A DNA stretch of 64,000 nt, taken from positions 6,138,001 through 6,202,000 of the forward strand of contig NZ_CP108784.1 in NCBI RefSeq assembly GCF_045207655.1, given 5' to 3'. Below, piece by piece: positions 45,212-54,675 of this stretch. A model generated the notes under the pieces. That model saw nothing but the letters and a program-made list of their open reading frames with translations, was not told where the DNA came from and made no database searches. Every line of letters starts with the position of its first letter. The stretch's first letter is position 1. This DNA is from Embleya sp045207655 (GTDB taxonomy: Bacteria > Actinomycetota > Actinomycetes > Streptomycetales > Streptomycetaceae). Position numbers and translations under genes: made by a program.

Positions 45212-45901
45212 TTGTACCTGCGCAAGCCTGCCGTACCGGGCCTGTTGATCGCCGCATCCGTCATCGCGCTGTCCAGCGGATGCGGTCTGGTCGACAAGGT
45301 CAAGGGCGACGACGACAAGAAGAAGGACCCGGCCGCCGCCGCGCCCCAGGCGGGCGGCGGCTCGACCGGCGGCGCGAGCGGCGCGCCGGCCACGCAGCCC
45401 GGCGGAGGCAAGGGCACCGCGCCCGCCACGGCGCCGGAGACCGGCAAGCCCGGCGCCGGCACCGTCGATGTCGGCGCCAAGGACTTCTGCAACCTGCTCA
45501 CGCCCGCCGAGCTCAAGGGCGTGCTGGGCAGCGAGGTTCCGCGCACCAAGAACGACCCCACGCTGCACAGCTGCCGGTACTACGGCCCGGGCGACTCGTC
45601 GCTGCTGACCGTGCAGTACTTCACCCAGAGCAGCAGGCTCTCGGGCACGGCGGAGAGCGTGGCGGCCAAGAACGACGCGTCCAAGTACGGGAAGCCGATC
45701 ACCGACCTCGGCGCGTTCCCGACGCTGTACGTGGCCGGGGACGGCGCCTACCCGGCGCCCTCGGTCCCCGAGGTCTACTTCGTCAAGCCGCGCGGCACCG
45801 ACCTGATGGTCGAGGCGCACGTGTCCCTCGCGCCCGCCGCGAAGGGCCTCCCACGTACGCAGCACATCGCGATCGCCAAGATCGTCGCCGACAAGATCTG
45901 A
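45212..45901 (+). CDS. DUF3558-like lipoprotein
   Basis: A 229-residue precursor. TTG 45212 is chosen because GGAGA lies 6 bases upstream and the protein then starts with a signal sequence MYLRKPAVPGLLIAASVIAL ending in the lipobox-like LSSGC. After lipidation at Cys, an Ala/Gly/Thr/Pro-rich linker leads to a domain with FCNLLTPAELKGVLGSEVP and LHSCRYYG, the pattern of DUF3558 surface lipoproteins. Two cysteines probably form a disulfide. An upstream GTG 45143 would give an N-terminus without signal-peptide character. Confidence 0.8.
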   Translation: MYLRKPAVPGLLIAASVIALSSGCGLVDKVKGDDDKKKDPAAAAPQAGGGSTGGASGAPATQPGGGKGTAPATAPETGKPGAGTVDVGAKDFCNLLTPAELKGVLGSEVPRTKNDPTLHSCRYYGPGDSSLLTVQYFTQSSRLSGTAESVAAKNDASKYGKPITDLGAFPTLYVAGDGAYPAPSVPEVYFVKPRGTDLMVEAHVSLAPAAKGLPRTQHIAIAKIVADKI

Positions 45902-45908
45902 GCGCGTT

Positions 45909-45940
45909 CCGGGGCCGGGCCGGCAGCGGCCCGGCCCCGG
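45909..45940. terminator. Bidirectional terminator, 13-base arms
   Basis: CCGGGGCCGGGCC pairs with GGCCCGGCCCCGG around GGCAGC between convergent genes. Confidence 0.8.
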
Positions 45941-45945
45941 TCCGG

Positions 45946-47682
45946 TCAGCCCTTGAGCTCCGGGAAGTCCTCCTCGAACCACTCCAGCGCGCCCCGTCCG
46001 GCCAAGTCGCCCTCGTGCAACTCGCGCTCGCGACCCCGTAGTTCGACCCGGCGGATCTTGCCCGAGATGGTCTTGGGCAACTCCGCGAACTCGATCCGGC
46101 GGATCCGCTTGTACGGCGAGAGCACCTCGCGCGCGTGCCGAAGCACGGACAGCGCGGTCTCACGGGTGGGCTCGTGCCCGGCGGCGAGCACCACGTACGC
46201 CTTCGGCACCGCGAGTCGCACCGGATCCGGTGAGGGCACCACCGCGGCCTCGGCCACCGCGTCGTGCTCGATCAGCACGCTCTCCAGCTCGAACGGCGAG
46301 ATGCGGTAGTCGGACGCCTTGAACACGTCGTCGGAGCGGCCCACATAGGTGATGTAGCCGTCCGCGTCCCGGGTGCCGACGTCGCCCGTGTGGTAGAAAC
46401 CGTCGCGCATCGACTCGGCCGTGCGCTCCGGGTCGTCGAGGTAACCGGTCATCAGACCCAGCGGGCGCGCCGCGAGGTCGAGGCAGATCTCGCCCTCGGC
46501 GCCCTCGCCGGTGACCACCTCGCCGGAGATCGGGTCGACCAGGGCCACGGTGTACCCGGGCAGCGGCCGGCCCATCGAGCCCGGCCGGACCTGTTGTCCG
46601 GGCGCGTTGCCGATCTGCGCGGTGGTCTCGGTCTGGCCGAAGCCGTCCCGGATGGTCAACCCCCAGGCGGTCCGCACCTGTTCGATGACCTCCGGGTTGA
46701 GCGGCTCGCCCGCGCCGATCACCTCGCGCAGCGCGGTGCGCCACGCGCCGAGGTCCTCCTGGACCAGCATCCGCCACACGGTCGGCGGCGCGCAGAACGA
46801 GGTCGCCCCACAACGCACCATCGTGTCCAGCAACGGGCTTGCGGCGAACCGCTCCTGACGCACGATCAGGATCGTGGCACCGGCGTTCCAGGGAGCGAAG
46901 AAATTGCTCCAGGCGTGCTTTGCCCAGCCGGGCGAGGAGATGTTCAGGTGCACGTCGCCCGGCCGCAGGCCCAGCCAGTACATCGTGGACAGGTGCCCGA
47001 TCGGATAGCTCGCCTGGGTGTGGCCCACCAGCTTGGGCTGCGCGGTGGTGCCGGAGGTGAAGTACAGCAGCAGCGGGTCGGTCGCGGCGGTCGGCCCGTC
47101 CGGCACGAACGCCTCGTCCGCCGCCTCGTCCGTGCCCCGCGAGCCGTGCGCGTCGGCGAACGCGAGCCAGCCGGGCGTCGGTTCGCCCACCGCGATCCGG
47201 GTCCAGTCGCCGGGCACCTCGGCGAAGCCCGGGGTCACCGCCGACTCGGCGATCACGTGCGCGACGTCGCCTCGGGTGACCCGGTCGGTCAGATCGGCGG
47301 GCGCGAGCATCGTGGTGGCCGGGATGATCACCGCGCCGAGCTTCATCGCGGCCAGCATCGCCTCCCACAACTCGACCCGGTTGCCCAGTACCAGCAACAC
47401 CCGGTCGCGACGCCGCACCCCGCGCGCCCGCAACCACGACGCGACCCGGTCGGAGCGCCGGGCCAGTTCGTCGAAGGAGACCTTGGTGTCGGTGCCGTCC
47501 TCGGCCACGATCCACAGCGCGGTGGCGTCGTTTCCACGCGCGTTCGGGTCGAACCAGTCGAGCGCCCAGTTGAATTCGGTCGGCTCGGGACGCGGGAAGT
47601 CCCGGCACGCGGTGGGCTGGTCCTCGCGGTGTTCGAGCAGGAAGTCGCGCGCTGCGCGAAACGCCTCGGTCGCACCCGTCAT
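45946..47682 (-). CDS. AMP-forming acyl-CoA synthetase
   Basis: A 578-residue ANL-superfamily enzyme that activates a carboxylic acid as acyl-AMP and transfers it to CoA. LLYFTSGTTAQPKLVGHT is the P-loop A3 motif, DGFGQTET A5, YHTGDVGTRDADGYI A7 and LPKTISGKIRRVEL the C-terminal catalytic Lys segment. The sequence resembles medium-chain (MACS) and acetyl-CoA-synthetase-like enzymes. ATG 47682 follows GGAGG. It is divergent from the DUF1537 kinase. No pathway genes for a specific acid are adjacent. Confidence 0.9.
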   Translation of the reverse strand: MTGATEAFRAARDFLLEHREDQPTACRDFPRPEPTEFNWALDWFDPNARGNDATALWIVAEDGTDTKVSFDELARRSDRVASWLRARGVRRRDRVLLVLGNRVELWEAMLAAMKLGAVIIPATTMLAPADLTDRVTRGDVAHVIAESAVTPGFAEVPGDWTRIAVGEPTPGWLAFADAHGSRGTDEAADEAFVPDGPTAATDPLLLYFTSGTTAQPKLVGHTQASYPIGHLSTMYWLGLRPGDVHLNISSPGWAKHAWSNFFAPWNAGATILIVRQERFAASPLLDTMVRCGATSFCAPPTVWRMLVQEDLGAWRTALREVIGAGEPLNPEVIEQVRTAWGLTIRDGFGQTETTAQIGNAPGQQVRPGSMGRPLPGYTVALVDPISGEVVTGEGAEGEICLDLAARPLGLMTGYLDDPERTAESMRDGFYHTGDVGTRDADGYITYVGRSDDVFKASDYRISPFELESVLIEHDAVAEAAVVPSPDPVRLAVPKAYVVLAAGHEPTRETALSVLRHAREVLSPYKRIRRIEFAELPKTISGKIRRVELRGRERELHEGDLAGRGALEWFEEDFPELKG

Positions 47683-47892
47683 CGCCGAATTCCTCCGTCT
47701 GTCGTGCGGTGTCGCCTTACCGCAGCACCGCTGCATCGGTGCAGGAACGCACCCTCGCATCACCCGTTCGAGCGGTCAACGACCGGCTCCGGGCTCCTCA
47801 CGTTGACCTTCGCGGCGCCGGGCCGCAAGACTCCGGGAGGCTACGGAAACAAGCGCACAAAGATGATCTTGATCCGACATTCGGGACCGTAA

Positions 47893-49188
47893 TTGACAGA
47901 CAGTACGGAGCGATCCGGCCCGCGCGTGCTCGTCCTCGCCGACGACCTCACCGGCGCCAACGCCACCGCGGTGCGCTTCGCCCGGCGGGGGATGCGCACG
48001 CTGGTCACCGGCGGTCCGCCTCGGGCGTGCGCCGGCGCGCCGGAGGTACTCGTGCTCGATCTGGCCACCCGGCACCTGCCCGGGGTGCAGGCCGCGCGGC
48101 GGGTGGTCGCGGGCGCGTCGGTGTTCCCGGACGCGACGCTGGTGGGCAAGCGTATGGACGGCACGCTGCGCGGCAATCCCGGCGCGGAGACCGGCGCGCT
48201 GCTGCACGTGCTCGACGCCCGTCCCGGGCCGCCGGTGCGCGCGCTGGTGGTGCCGGCCCGTCCCGATGCCGGCCGGCCTCTCGAGGCCGGCGTCGCGCAC
48301 GCGCGCGGCGTCCCGATCGCGGACGGCGAAGTCGCCCGCGACGCGTTCGGCCCGGTGACCTCCTCGGCCGTGATCGAGGCGTTCGACACGATCGATCGGC
48401 CGATCGCGCACGTCCCGCTCGATGTCGTGCGCGGCGACCCGCCCGGCCTGGTCCGGGCCCTGTGCGATCCGGACGCCCGGGTGCTGGTCTGCGACGCGGT
48501 CACCGACGCCGATGTGGAGACGCTCGCGCTGGCCGCGGCGACCGGCGCGCTCGCGGGCGAGTCGCGCTGGCTGCCGGTGGATCCCGGGCCGTTCGGCGCG
48601 GCGCTGGCGAACGCGCTGGGCACGGTGCCCACCGGTCGACCCGTGCTCGGCGTCGCGGGCAGCCTCAGCCCGCTCGGTCGCGAGCAGATCGCCTGGACCC
48701 GGCGCCGACTGGGCGCGCGGTGGCTGGAGGTGGGCGACGCGCCCGATCCGGTCCGGGTCGCGGCCGACCTGGTGGCGCTGGCCCGCACCGGCACACCCCT
48801 GGTCGGGATCCGCACCCTCGTCCCGGACCGGGCCGATCCGGTGGTCGCCGCCCGGCTGCCGGTGCTGCTCGGCGAGGCGATCGGGCGCGCGTTGGCCGCC
48901 GCGCCGTTCGCGGGGGTGTACGCGACGGGCGGGGACGTCGCGGGCGCGGTGTGCATCGCGCTCGGCGCGGACGGGCTCGCGGTGGAGACCGAGGTGCAGC
49001 CGCTGGTGCCGGCCGGGCGACTGGTCGGCGGGCCGTACGACGGGCTGCCGTTCGCCGCGAAGGGCGGCTCGGTGGGGGACCCGCACGCGGCGGTGGCCTG
49101 CGTGTTGCACCTGCGGATGAGCTCCACCGTCCGGACGGCCCCGCCGGCGGCGGTCACGACGTCGGAGATCGACGCCGGACGGTGGTAG
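47893..49188 (+). CDS. Four-carbon acid sugar kinase family protein (DUF1537)
   Basis: A 431-residue kinase. The N-terminal substrate domain begins LVLADDLTGANATAVRFARRG, whose DDLTGA motif marks the DUF1537/OtnK family; the C-terminal nucleotide-binding domain has GVYATGGDVAGAVC, equal to the family TGGD motif. Known members phosphorylate four-carbon acid sugars such as erythronate. Here the nearest gene is pseudouridine-5'-phosphate glycosidase, convergent on the other strand, which usually pairs with a PfkB-type kinase. A kinase role in nucleoside or sugar-acid salvage is inference. TTG 47893 is used; GTG 47926 would lose 11 residues. Confidence 0.8.
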   Translation: MTDSTERSGPRVLVLADDLTGANATAVRFARRGMRTLVTGGPPRACAGAPEVLVLDLATRHLPGVQAARRVVAGASVFPDATLVGKRMDGTLRGNPGAETGALLHVLDARPGPPVRALVVPARPDAGRPLEAGVAHARGVPIADGEVARDAFGPVTSSAVIEAFDTIDRPIAHVPLDVVRGDPPGLVRALCDPDARVLVCDAVTDADVETLALAAATGALAGESRWLPVDPGPFGAALANALGTVPTGRPVLGVAGSLSPLGREQIAWTRRRLGARWLEVGDAPDPVRVAADLVALARTGTPLVGIRTLVPDRADPVVAARLPVLLGEAIGRALAAAPFAGVYATGGDVAGAVCIALGADGLAVETEVQPLVPAGRLVGGPYDGLPFAAKGGSVGDPHAAVACVLHLRMSSTVRTAPPAAVTTSEIDAGRW

Positions 49189-49267
49189 GAGCACGTTCCC
49201 CGCGATGGGCGCCCCACCCGGCCGGCATCGGCCCGGAGCCCGCGGCGCCGGCGCCCGATCGGGCCGC

Positions 49268-50278
49268 TCAGGCGATGGTCAGGGCCTGGGCGATGCGGGC
49301 GGCCAGGTCGGCGTTGTTGAGGATGAGGGCGATGTTGGCGTTCAGGCTCGCGCCGCCGGTCTCGCGGTGGAAGACGTCCAGGAGGAACGGGGTGACCGCC
49401 TTGCCGCGGATCCCGCTGTCGGCCAGCGCGGTCAGCGCCCGACGCAACACCCGATCGTGCAGGTCCGGGTCCAGCTGATCGGCCCGCGGCACCGGATTCG
49501 CCACCACGAGGGCGTTCCGCCCCAGCCCGAGCGCCTCGTGCGCGCGCACGACGTCGGCCACCTCGTCCGCGGTGTCCACCCGCCACTCCAGCCGGTGGCC
49601 GGAGTCGGCCAGGTAGAACCCCGGGAACGCGTGCGTACCGAAACCCATCACCGGCACGTTGAGCGACTCCAGCCGCTCCAGCGTCGCGCCCACGTCCAGG
49701 ATCGACTTGACCCCCGAGCACACCACGGTGAGCCCGCAGCGGGTCAGCGCGATCAGGTCCGCCGACTCGTCCCAGCTCTCCCGCGCCTCGCGATGCACCC
49801 CACCCAGGCCGCCGGTGGCGAACACCCGGATGCCCGCCTGATGCGCCAGGTGCGCGGTCGCGCCCACGGTGGTCGCGGCGTGCCCGCCCCGGGCGGCGAC
49901 CAGGGCCAGGTCACGCATCCCGGCCTTGAGCACGTCCCGGGACATGGCGACGAACTCGAGCGTCTCGGCGTCCAACCCGATCGACGGTCGGCCGTGCACG
50001 AGCGCGATCGTCGCCGGGACCGCGCCCGCGGCCCGGACCCGTCCCTCGATCTCGCGGGCGATCCGCAGGTTGTCCGGGCGCGGCAGCCCGTGCGCGATGA
50101 TCGTGCTCTCCAGGGCGACCACGGGTCGGCCCGCGGCGAGCGCGTCCGCGACCTCCGGCAGGATCCGCAAGCCGTTCACCGGTAGGACGCTACCGGGCGC
50201 GAGCGGCAGCGGCGGGGCATACGCGCCGGGACGCGGGGGTTCGGCCTCGCCCCGGCGCTCGGACACTCCGATGATCAT
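49268..50278 (-). CDS. psuG: Pseudouridine-5'-phosphate glycosidase
   Basis: A 336-residue enzyme that reversibly cleaves pseudouridine 5'-phosphate to uracil and ribose 5-phosphate. VALESTIIAHGLPRPDN, VGATAHLAHQAGIRVFATGGLGGVHR and NALVVANPVP are strong family motifs. The first 35 residues are not conserved in the family, so the true start may be the in-frame GTG near residue 34; ATG 50278 is kept as the longest well-placed start. It is 30 bases downstream of the VOC gene and probably co-transcribed with it. Confidence 0.9.
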   Translation of the reverse strand: MIIGVSERRGEAEPPRPGAYAPPLPLAPGSVLPVNGLRILPEVADALAAGRPVVALESTIIAHGLPRPDNLRIAREIEGRVRAAGAVPATIALVHGRPSIGLDAETLEFVAMSRDVLKAGMRDLALVAARGGHAATTVGATAHLAHQAGIRVFATGGLGGVHREARESWDESADLIALTRCGLTVVCSGVKSILDVGATLERLESLNVPVMGFGTHAFPGFYLADSGHRLEWRVDTADEVADVVRAHEALGLGRNALVVANPVPRADQLDPDLHDRVLRRALTALADSGIRGKAVTPFLLDVFHRETGGASLNANIALILNNADLAARIAQALTIA

Positions 50279-50308
50279 GGCTATCCGCCGTCCCGTCGCG
50301 ACCCGTGG

Positions 50309-50647
50309 TCAGCGTCGCGGTTGGTACAACACGGCGGCCCAGCCGTCGGGCCCGGTCACCTGTACCCGCACCTCGTGCGGCCCCTCGACCGACTCGCCCA
50401 CGGTGAACCCGCCCTCGCGCAGCGGCGCCAGGGCCGCCTCCAGGTCGGCGACCTTGACCATCACCGAGGCCGACTCGCCCTCGCGGTCGGTGCCGGCCAG
50501 CGCCAGTCGGCCGCCGTTCACGTCGAACTGCGCCCAGCGCTCGCCGTCGACGAAGGTCGGTTCCGCACCGAGCACCGCGGTCATGAACCGCACCGCCGCG
50601 GCCATGTCGGCGACGGGAAAAGCGGCGGACAGGCCCTGAGCGGACAT
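50309..50647 (-). CDS. VOC (glyoxalase/bleomycin-resistance-like) protein
   Basis: A 112-residue single-VOC-module protein (two beta-alpha-beta-beta-beta units). AAFPVADMAAAVRFMTAVLG starts the first half and MVKVADLEAALAPLREGGF the second. Such proteins bind metals or sequester small molecules; activity unknown. GGAGGTAACCC precedes the ATG, one of the strongest ribosome sites in the window. Confidence 0.85.
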   Translation of the reverse strand: MSAQGLSAAFPVADMAAAVRFMTAVLGAEPTFVDGERWAQFDVNGGRLALAGTDREGESASVMVKVADLEAALAPLREGGFTVGESVEGPHEVRVQVTGPDGWAAVLYQPRR

Positions 50648-50757
50648 GGGTTACCTCCTGCGGCGAGACCGGGCACGGTATCTGATGGTCTATCAGGCGC
50701 GACGGACACCCACCGAGTCGGGGCGGCTCGAATCCGCCGGCGACGCGTCGCAGGGGC

Positions 50758-50763
50758 TAGCCT
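50758..50763 (+). promoter_or_regulatory. Leaderless-type -10 element of the GNAT fusion gene
   Basis: TAGCCT with a 7-base spacer to GTG 50771; no ribosome binding site. Confidence 0.5.
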
Positions 50764-50770
50764 CGCAAAC

Positions 50771-53503
50771 GTGGAGCCCACCGACACCGCAGGTCCGCCG
50801 CCGAAGCCGCCCGAGCACTGGGAGGCCGACGTCGTGCTGCGCGACGGCGCCACCGCCCACGTGCGTCCCGTCGGCCCGGACGACGCCGGCCGCCTCGTCG
50901 ACTTCTACGCGCGCGTCTCCGCCGAGTCGAAGTACCTGCGCTTCTTCACGCCCTACCCCCGGCTGTCCGACCGCGACGTGCGGCACTTCACCACGCACGA
51001 CTGGGTCGACCGGGTCGGCCTGGGCCTGTTCGTCGGCGACGAGATGGTCGCGATCGTGCGCTACGACCGGATCGGCCCGGACGGACGCGCGGTACGCACC
51101 GGCCCGCAGGGCCGCTCCTCCACCGCCGAGGTGGCCTTCCTGGTCCAGGACGACCAGCAGGGCCGGGGCGTCGCGTCGGTCCTGCTCGAACACATCGCCG
51201 CGGTCGCCCGCGAGCGCGGCATCCGGCGCTTCGTGGCCGACGTGCTGCCCTCCAACCGTCGCATGGTCACGGTGTTCACCGAGGCCGGCTACACCCAGCA
51301 GTCCGCGTTCGAGGACGGCGTGGTCCGGCTCACCCTGGAACTCGCGCCCACCGAGACCTCGCTCGGGGTCATGCTCGGGCGCGAACACCGCGCCGAGGCA
51401 CGCTCGATCGCCCGACTGCTCACCCCACGCTCGGTCGCGGTGATCGGCGCCAGCCGGCACGAGGGCACGGTCGGCAACACGCTCTTGGCCAACCTGCGCT
51501 CGGGCGAGTTCACCGGCGAGGTGTACGCGGTCAACCCGAAGGCGGGCAGCGAGCCGATCGACGGCGTGCCGACCTACGCCTCGGTGCTGGACATCCCCGG
51601 GGGAGTGGACCTGGCGCTGGTGGCGGTCCCGGCGGACGCGGTGCAGCAGGTGGTCGAACAGTGCGGGCGCAAGGGGGTGCACGGTCTGGTCGTGGTGTCC
51701 TCCGGTTTCGCCGAGACCGGTCCCGAGGGTCGCGAGCGGCAGCGGCGCCTGGTCCGCGCCGCGCGCCGGCGCGGGATGCGGGTGATCGGACCCAACTGCC
51801 TCGGCGTGCTGAACACCGACCCGAACCTGCGGGTCAACGCGAGCCTGTCGCCGCGGATGCCGCGTCGCGGTCGGGTGGGCATGTTCGCCCAGTCGGGCGC
51901 ACTGGGCATCGCGATCCTGGAGTCCACCGTGGGCCGCGGGATCGGGCTCTCCACGTTCGTGTCGGCGGGCAACCGCGCCGATGTCTCCGGCAACGACCTG
52001 TTGCAGTACTGGGAGGACGACCCGGCCACCGACGTGGTGCTCCTGCACCTGGAATCGATCGGCAACCCGCGCAAGTTCACCCGGCTCGCCCGCCGGGTCT
52101 CCCGGGCCAAGCCGGTGGTCGCGGTCAAGTCCGGGCGGCACAGCCAGGGCGTCCCGCTCGGGCACGTCACCCGCGCGCTGACACTGCCCGACTCGGCGGT
52201 CGACGCGCTGTTCCGCCAGGCGGGCGTGATCCGGGTGCCCACCGTCGCCGAACTGTTCGACGTGGGCCAACTGCTCGCCTACCAACCGCTGCCCGCCGGC
52301 GACCGGATCGCGATCATCGGCAACTCCGACTCACTGGGCCTGCTCACCCAGGACGCGTGTGCGAGCGCGGGCCTTCGGCCCCGGCGCCCGGTCGACCTGA
52401 CCACCTCCGCGACCGCCGACGACTTCCGCGACGCGCTCGCCGACGCGCTGGCCTGTGCCGAGACGGACGCGGTGATCACCGTGTTCATCCCGCCGCTGAC
52501 CACCTCCGGCGACGAGGTGGCGAGCGTGATCGCGGAGATGGCCGGGCACGCGGCACAGATCGGCAAGCCGCTGCTGACCACCTACCTCGCACACGAGGGG
52601 CTGCCCACACAACTGCGCCGGCTGGACGCGGACGGCGTGCCCGCGCTCGGCTCGGTGCCCTCCTATCCGGCCCCGGAGAACGCGGTCCGCGCGCTCGCCG
52701 AGGTGGTGCGCTACGCCGCGTGGCGCCGGCGACCCACCGGATCGGTGCCCGAACACCCCGAGGTACGCACCGATCAGGCCCGCGCGCTGGTCCGCGCCCG
52801 ACTCGGCGCCGCGGACGCGGTGGGCCTGTCCCCGGCGGACGCCGCCGACCTGCTGGCCTGCTACGGCGTCGAACTGCTGCCCGCGGTGCGGGTGGACAGC
52901 GAGGACGCGGCGGTTCGCGCGGCGACCGAACTGGGCTACCCGGTCGCGCTCAAGACCATCGCCGAACACCTGCGACACCGCGTGGACGTGGACGGGGTAC
53001 GTCTGGACATCGGCGCGGAGGCGGGGCTGCGCCGGGTGTTCCGGGAGATGACCACCCGGCTGGGCGGCCCGGACCAGGCCCGGCTGGTGGTGCAGCCGAT
53101 GGCGCCGCACGGGATCGCCACCGTGCTCGGGCTCACCTACGACGAGTCGTTCGGCGCGGTGTTGTCCTTCGGCCTGGCCGGTCCGGCCACCGAACTGCTG
53201 GGCGACGCGGCCTACCGACTGGTGCCCGCCACCGATCAGGACGTGGCGGATCTGGTCCGCGAGGTGCGGGCGGCGCCGATGTTGTTCGGCTACCGGGGCG
53301 CGCGCCCGGTGGACGTGCCGGCCCTGGAGGACGTGCTGTCGCGGCTGTCCCGGTTGGCCGACGACCTGCCCCAGGTCACGTCCATCGAACTGAACCCGGT
53401 GATCGTGGCGGCGGAGGGCGCGCACGTGCTCGGCGCGCAGATCCGACTGTCCCGCCCGCCGGCTCGCACCGACCTCGGCCCCAGGTCGCTGTCCCGACCG
53501 TAG
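50771..53503 (+). CDS. GNAT acetyltransferase / ADP-forming acyl-CoA synthetase fusion (Pat-type)
   Basis: A 910-residue fusion. Residues 20-185 are a Gcn5-type acetyltransferase (EVAFLVQDDQQGRGVASVLLEHI binds acetyl-CoA). Residues 200-650 form the CoA-binding and flavodoxin-like domains of an ADP-forming acyl-CoA synthetase (SVAVIGASRHEGTVGN, IGPNCLGVLNTD), and about 680-890 an ATP-grasp domain (YGVELLPAVRV, YPVALKTIAEHLRHR, YDESFGAVLSFG). This layout is the protein lysine acetyltransferase class Pat/PatA, which acetylates acyl-CoA synthetases and other enzymes. Here the GNAT domain is N-terminal, the reverse of E. coli PatZ. Confidence 0.9.
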   Translation: MEPTDTAGPPPKPPEHWEADVVLRDGATAHVRPVGPDDAGRLVDFYARVSAESKYLRFFTPYPRLSDRDVRHFTTHDWVDRVGLGLFVGDEMVAIVRYDRIGPDGRAVRTGPQGRSSTAEVAFLVQDDQQGRGVASVLLEHIAAVARERGIRRFVADVLPSNRRMVTVFTEAGYTQQSAFEDGVVRLTLELAPTETSLGVMLGREHRAEARSIARLLTPRSVAVIGASRHEGTVGNTLLANLRSGEFTGEVYAVNPKAGSEPIDGVPTYASVLDIPGGVDLALVAVPADAVQQVVEQCGRKGVHGLVVVSSGFAETGPEGRERQRRLVRAARRRGMRVIGPNCLGVLNTDPNLRVNASLSPRMPRRGRVGMFAQSGALGIAILESTVGRGIGLSTFVSAGNRADVSGNDLLQYWEDDPATDVVLLHLESIGNPRKFTRLARRVSRAKPVVAVKSGRHSQGVPLGHVTRALTLPDSAVDALFRQAGVIRVPTVAELFDVGQLLAYQPLPAGDRIAIIGNSDSLGLLTQDACASAGLRPRRPVDLTTSATADDFRDALADALACAETDAVITVFIPPLTTSGDEVASVIAEMAGHAAQIGKPLLTTYLAHEGLPTQLRRLDADGVPALGSVPSYPAPENAVRALAEVVRYAAWRRRPTGSVPEHPEVRTDQARALVRARLGAADAVGLSPADAADLLACYGVELLPAVRVDSEDAAVRAATELGYPVALKTIAEHLRHRVDVDGVRLDIGAEAGLRRVFREMTTRLGGPDQARLVVQPMAPHGIATVLGLTYDESFGAVLSFGLAGPATELLGDAAYRLVPATDQDVADLVREVRAAPMLFGYRGARPVDVPALEDVLSRLSRLADDLPQVTSIELNPVIVAAEGAHVLGAQIRLSRPPARTDLGPRSLSRP

Positions 53504-54078
53504 CCGGCGCCGCGGCGCGTCGAGCGGCGCGCCGATCCCGGCTGTCCCGGCGGAAGCCGTCCGGAGATGCGGAACCGCCGCCGTACTCACATGCCACCCC
53601 GAGCTGTGGCACCTACGTACGGCGGCGGCTCCAGGCCGGATCCGCTCCGCGGCATGCCCCTCCGCGCCTGCCCTCCACATGGCCGCGCAATTCATGCCGT
53701 TCGACGCTGTCCGGACCAGGCCGCCCCGCGCCGGTCGTTTCCCCGAGTGTCCCCGGCGGTGAGGCGGTGTCACTCGCTCCCTCCCTCGAGGACGCGAGTG
53801 TCGCGAGAGTTCCGTCGGTGCCACCGTGTCGACGGCGCGTCCCTGTTGCCCCGGCGGTCCTCTCAGGAGACGAGTCAACCCCGCCGAGGCGTCCACCGGG
53901 AGGGCGCACGGAAGGCGCACGGTGGCGATCCGTAGATGTCACACCAACGGTGCGCATCCACCTCACCCGTTCGGTCCTGTCATTACATCGACAAACCGTC
54001 ACCATTTGGCAACGGCAGGTACGCAACCCCACCTTCGGACGGGGCGGATGGCGCACGTGTGCCCTTGGAGGTGCCAGG
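53504..54078. other. 575-base intergenic region with a two-tier stem-loop
   Basis: A perfect 11-base stem (53575-53585 with 53618-53628) contains a second stem TGCCAC/GTGGCA (53592-53597 with 53606-53611), 70 bases after the GNAT gene. A weaker CACTCGC/GCGAGTG pair lies around 53770-53800. I see no supported gene. The first structure is probably a terminator; the rest may hold the promoter of the DUF5998 operon. Confidence 0.5.
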
Positions 54079-54675
54079 ATGGGGGGTATGGCTAAGACCA
54101 CCACCTCGACCCAGGGGCTGCGCACGGCCATCGAGCGCAGCGGTTACTACCCGAGCCTCGTTGCCGACGCGGTCGAGTCCACGATCGGCACCGAGCCGGT
54201 CGACGCTTTCCTGGTGCACCAGGAGACCACGTTCGATTCCAATGAGGTCCGCCGCCACATCACCGTTCTGGTGCTCACGCCAGGCCGTTTCCTGGTCAGC
54301 CACACCGACGAACACGCACCCGACGACACGTCGCCCACTCCCTACGCGACGACGTCCACCGAGACCGTTCGGATCGACCGCCTCGAGTCGGTCGTGGTCA
54401 GTCGCGTCGTGGGCAACCCCGCCGAGTACGTCCCGGGAGCCCCGCCCCGCGAGGCCGTGCTCACCATCGGGTGGGGCGCGGTCGGCCGGATCGACCTCGA
54501 ACCGGCCGGGTGTGCCGACCCGAACTGTGAGGTCGACCACGGCTACACCGGCTCGTTGACCGCCGACGACCTCTCGCTGCGGGTCAGCGAGGCCGCCGAC
54601 GGTCCCGAAGCGGTGGAGCGTACCCTCACGTTCGCCCGCGCGCTGTCCGAGGCAGTGGCCGGCATCAACCAGTGA
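54079..54675 (+). CDS. DUF5998 family protein
   Basis: A 198-residue soluble protein conserved in actinobacteria as DUF5998. SGYYPSLVADAVESTIG, LVHQETTFDSNEVRRHITVLVLTPGRFLVSHTDEH and SVVVSRVV are its core; a DPNCEVDHGYTG segment near residue 155 could bind metal. Function unknown. ATG 54079 is preferred because GGAGG is 7 bases upstream; many relatives start at the next Met, ATG 54088. It is coupled (GTGA overlap) to a phosphodiesterase-type gene, suggesting a joint role. Confidence 0.88.
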   Translation: MGGMAKTTTSTQGLRTAIERSGYYPSLVADAVESTIGTEPVDAFLVHQETTFDSNEVRRHITVLVLTPGRFLVSHTDEHAPDDTSPTPYATTSTETVRIDRLESVVVSRVVGNPAEYVPGAPPREAVLTIGWGAVGRIDLEPAGCADPNCEVDHGYTGSLTADDLSLRVSEAADGPEAVERTLTFARALSEAVAGINQ

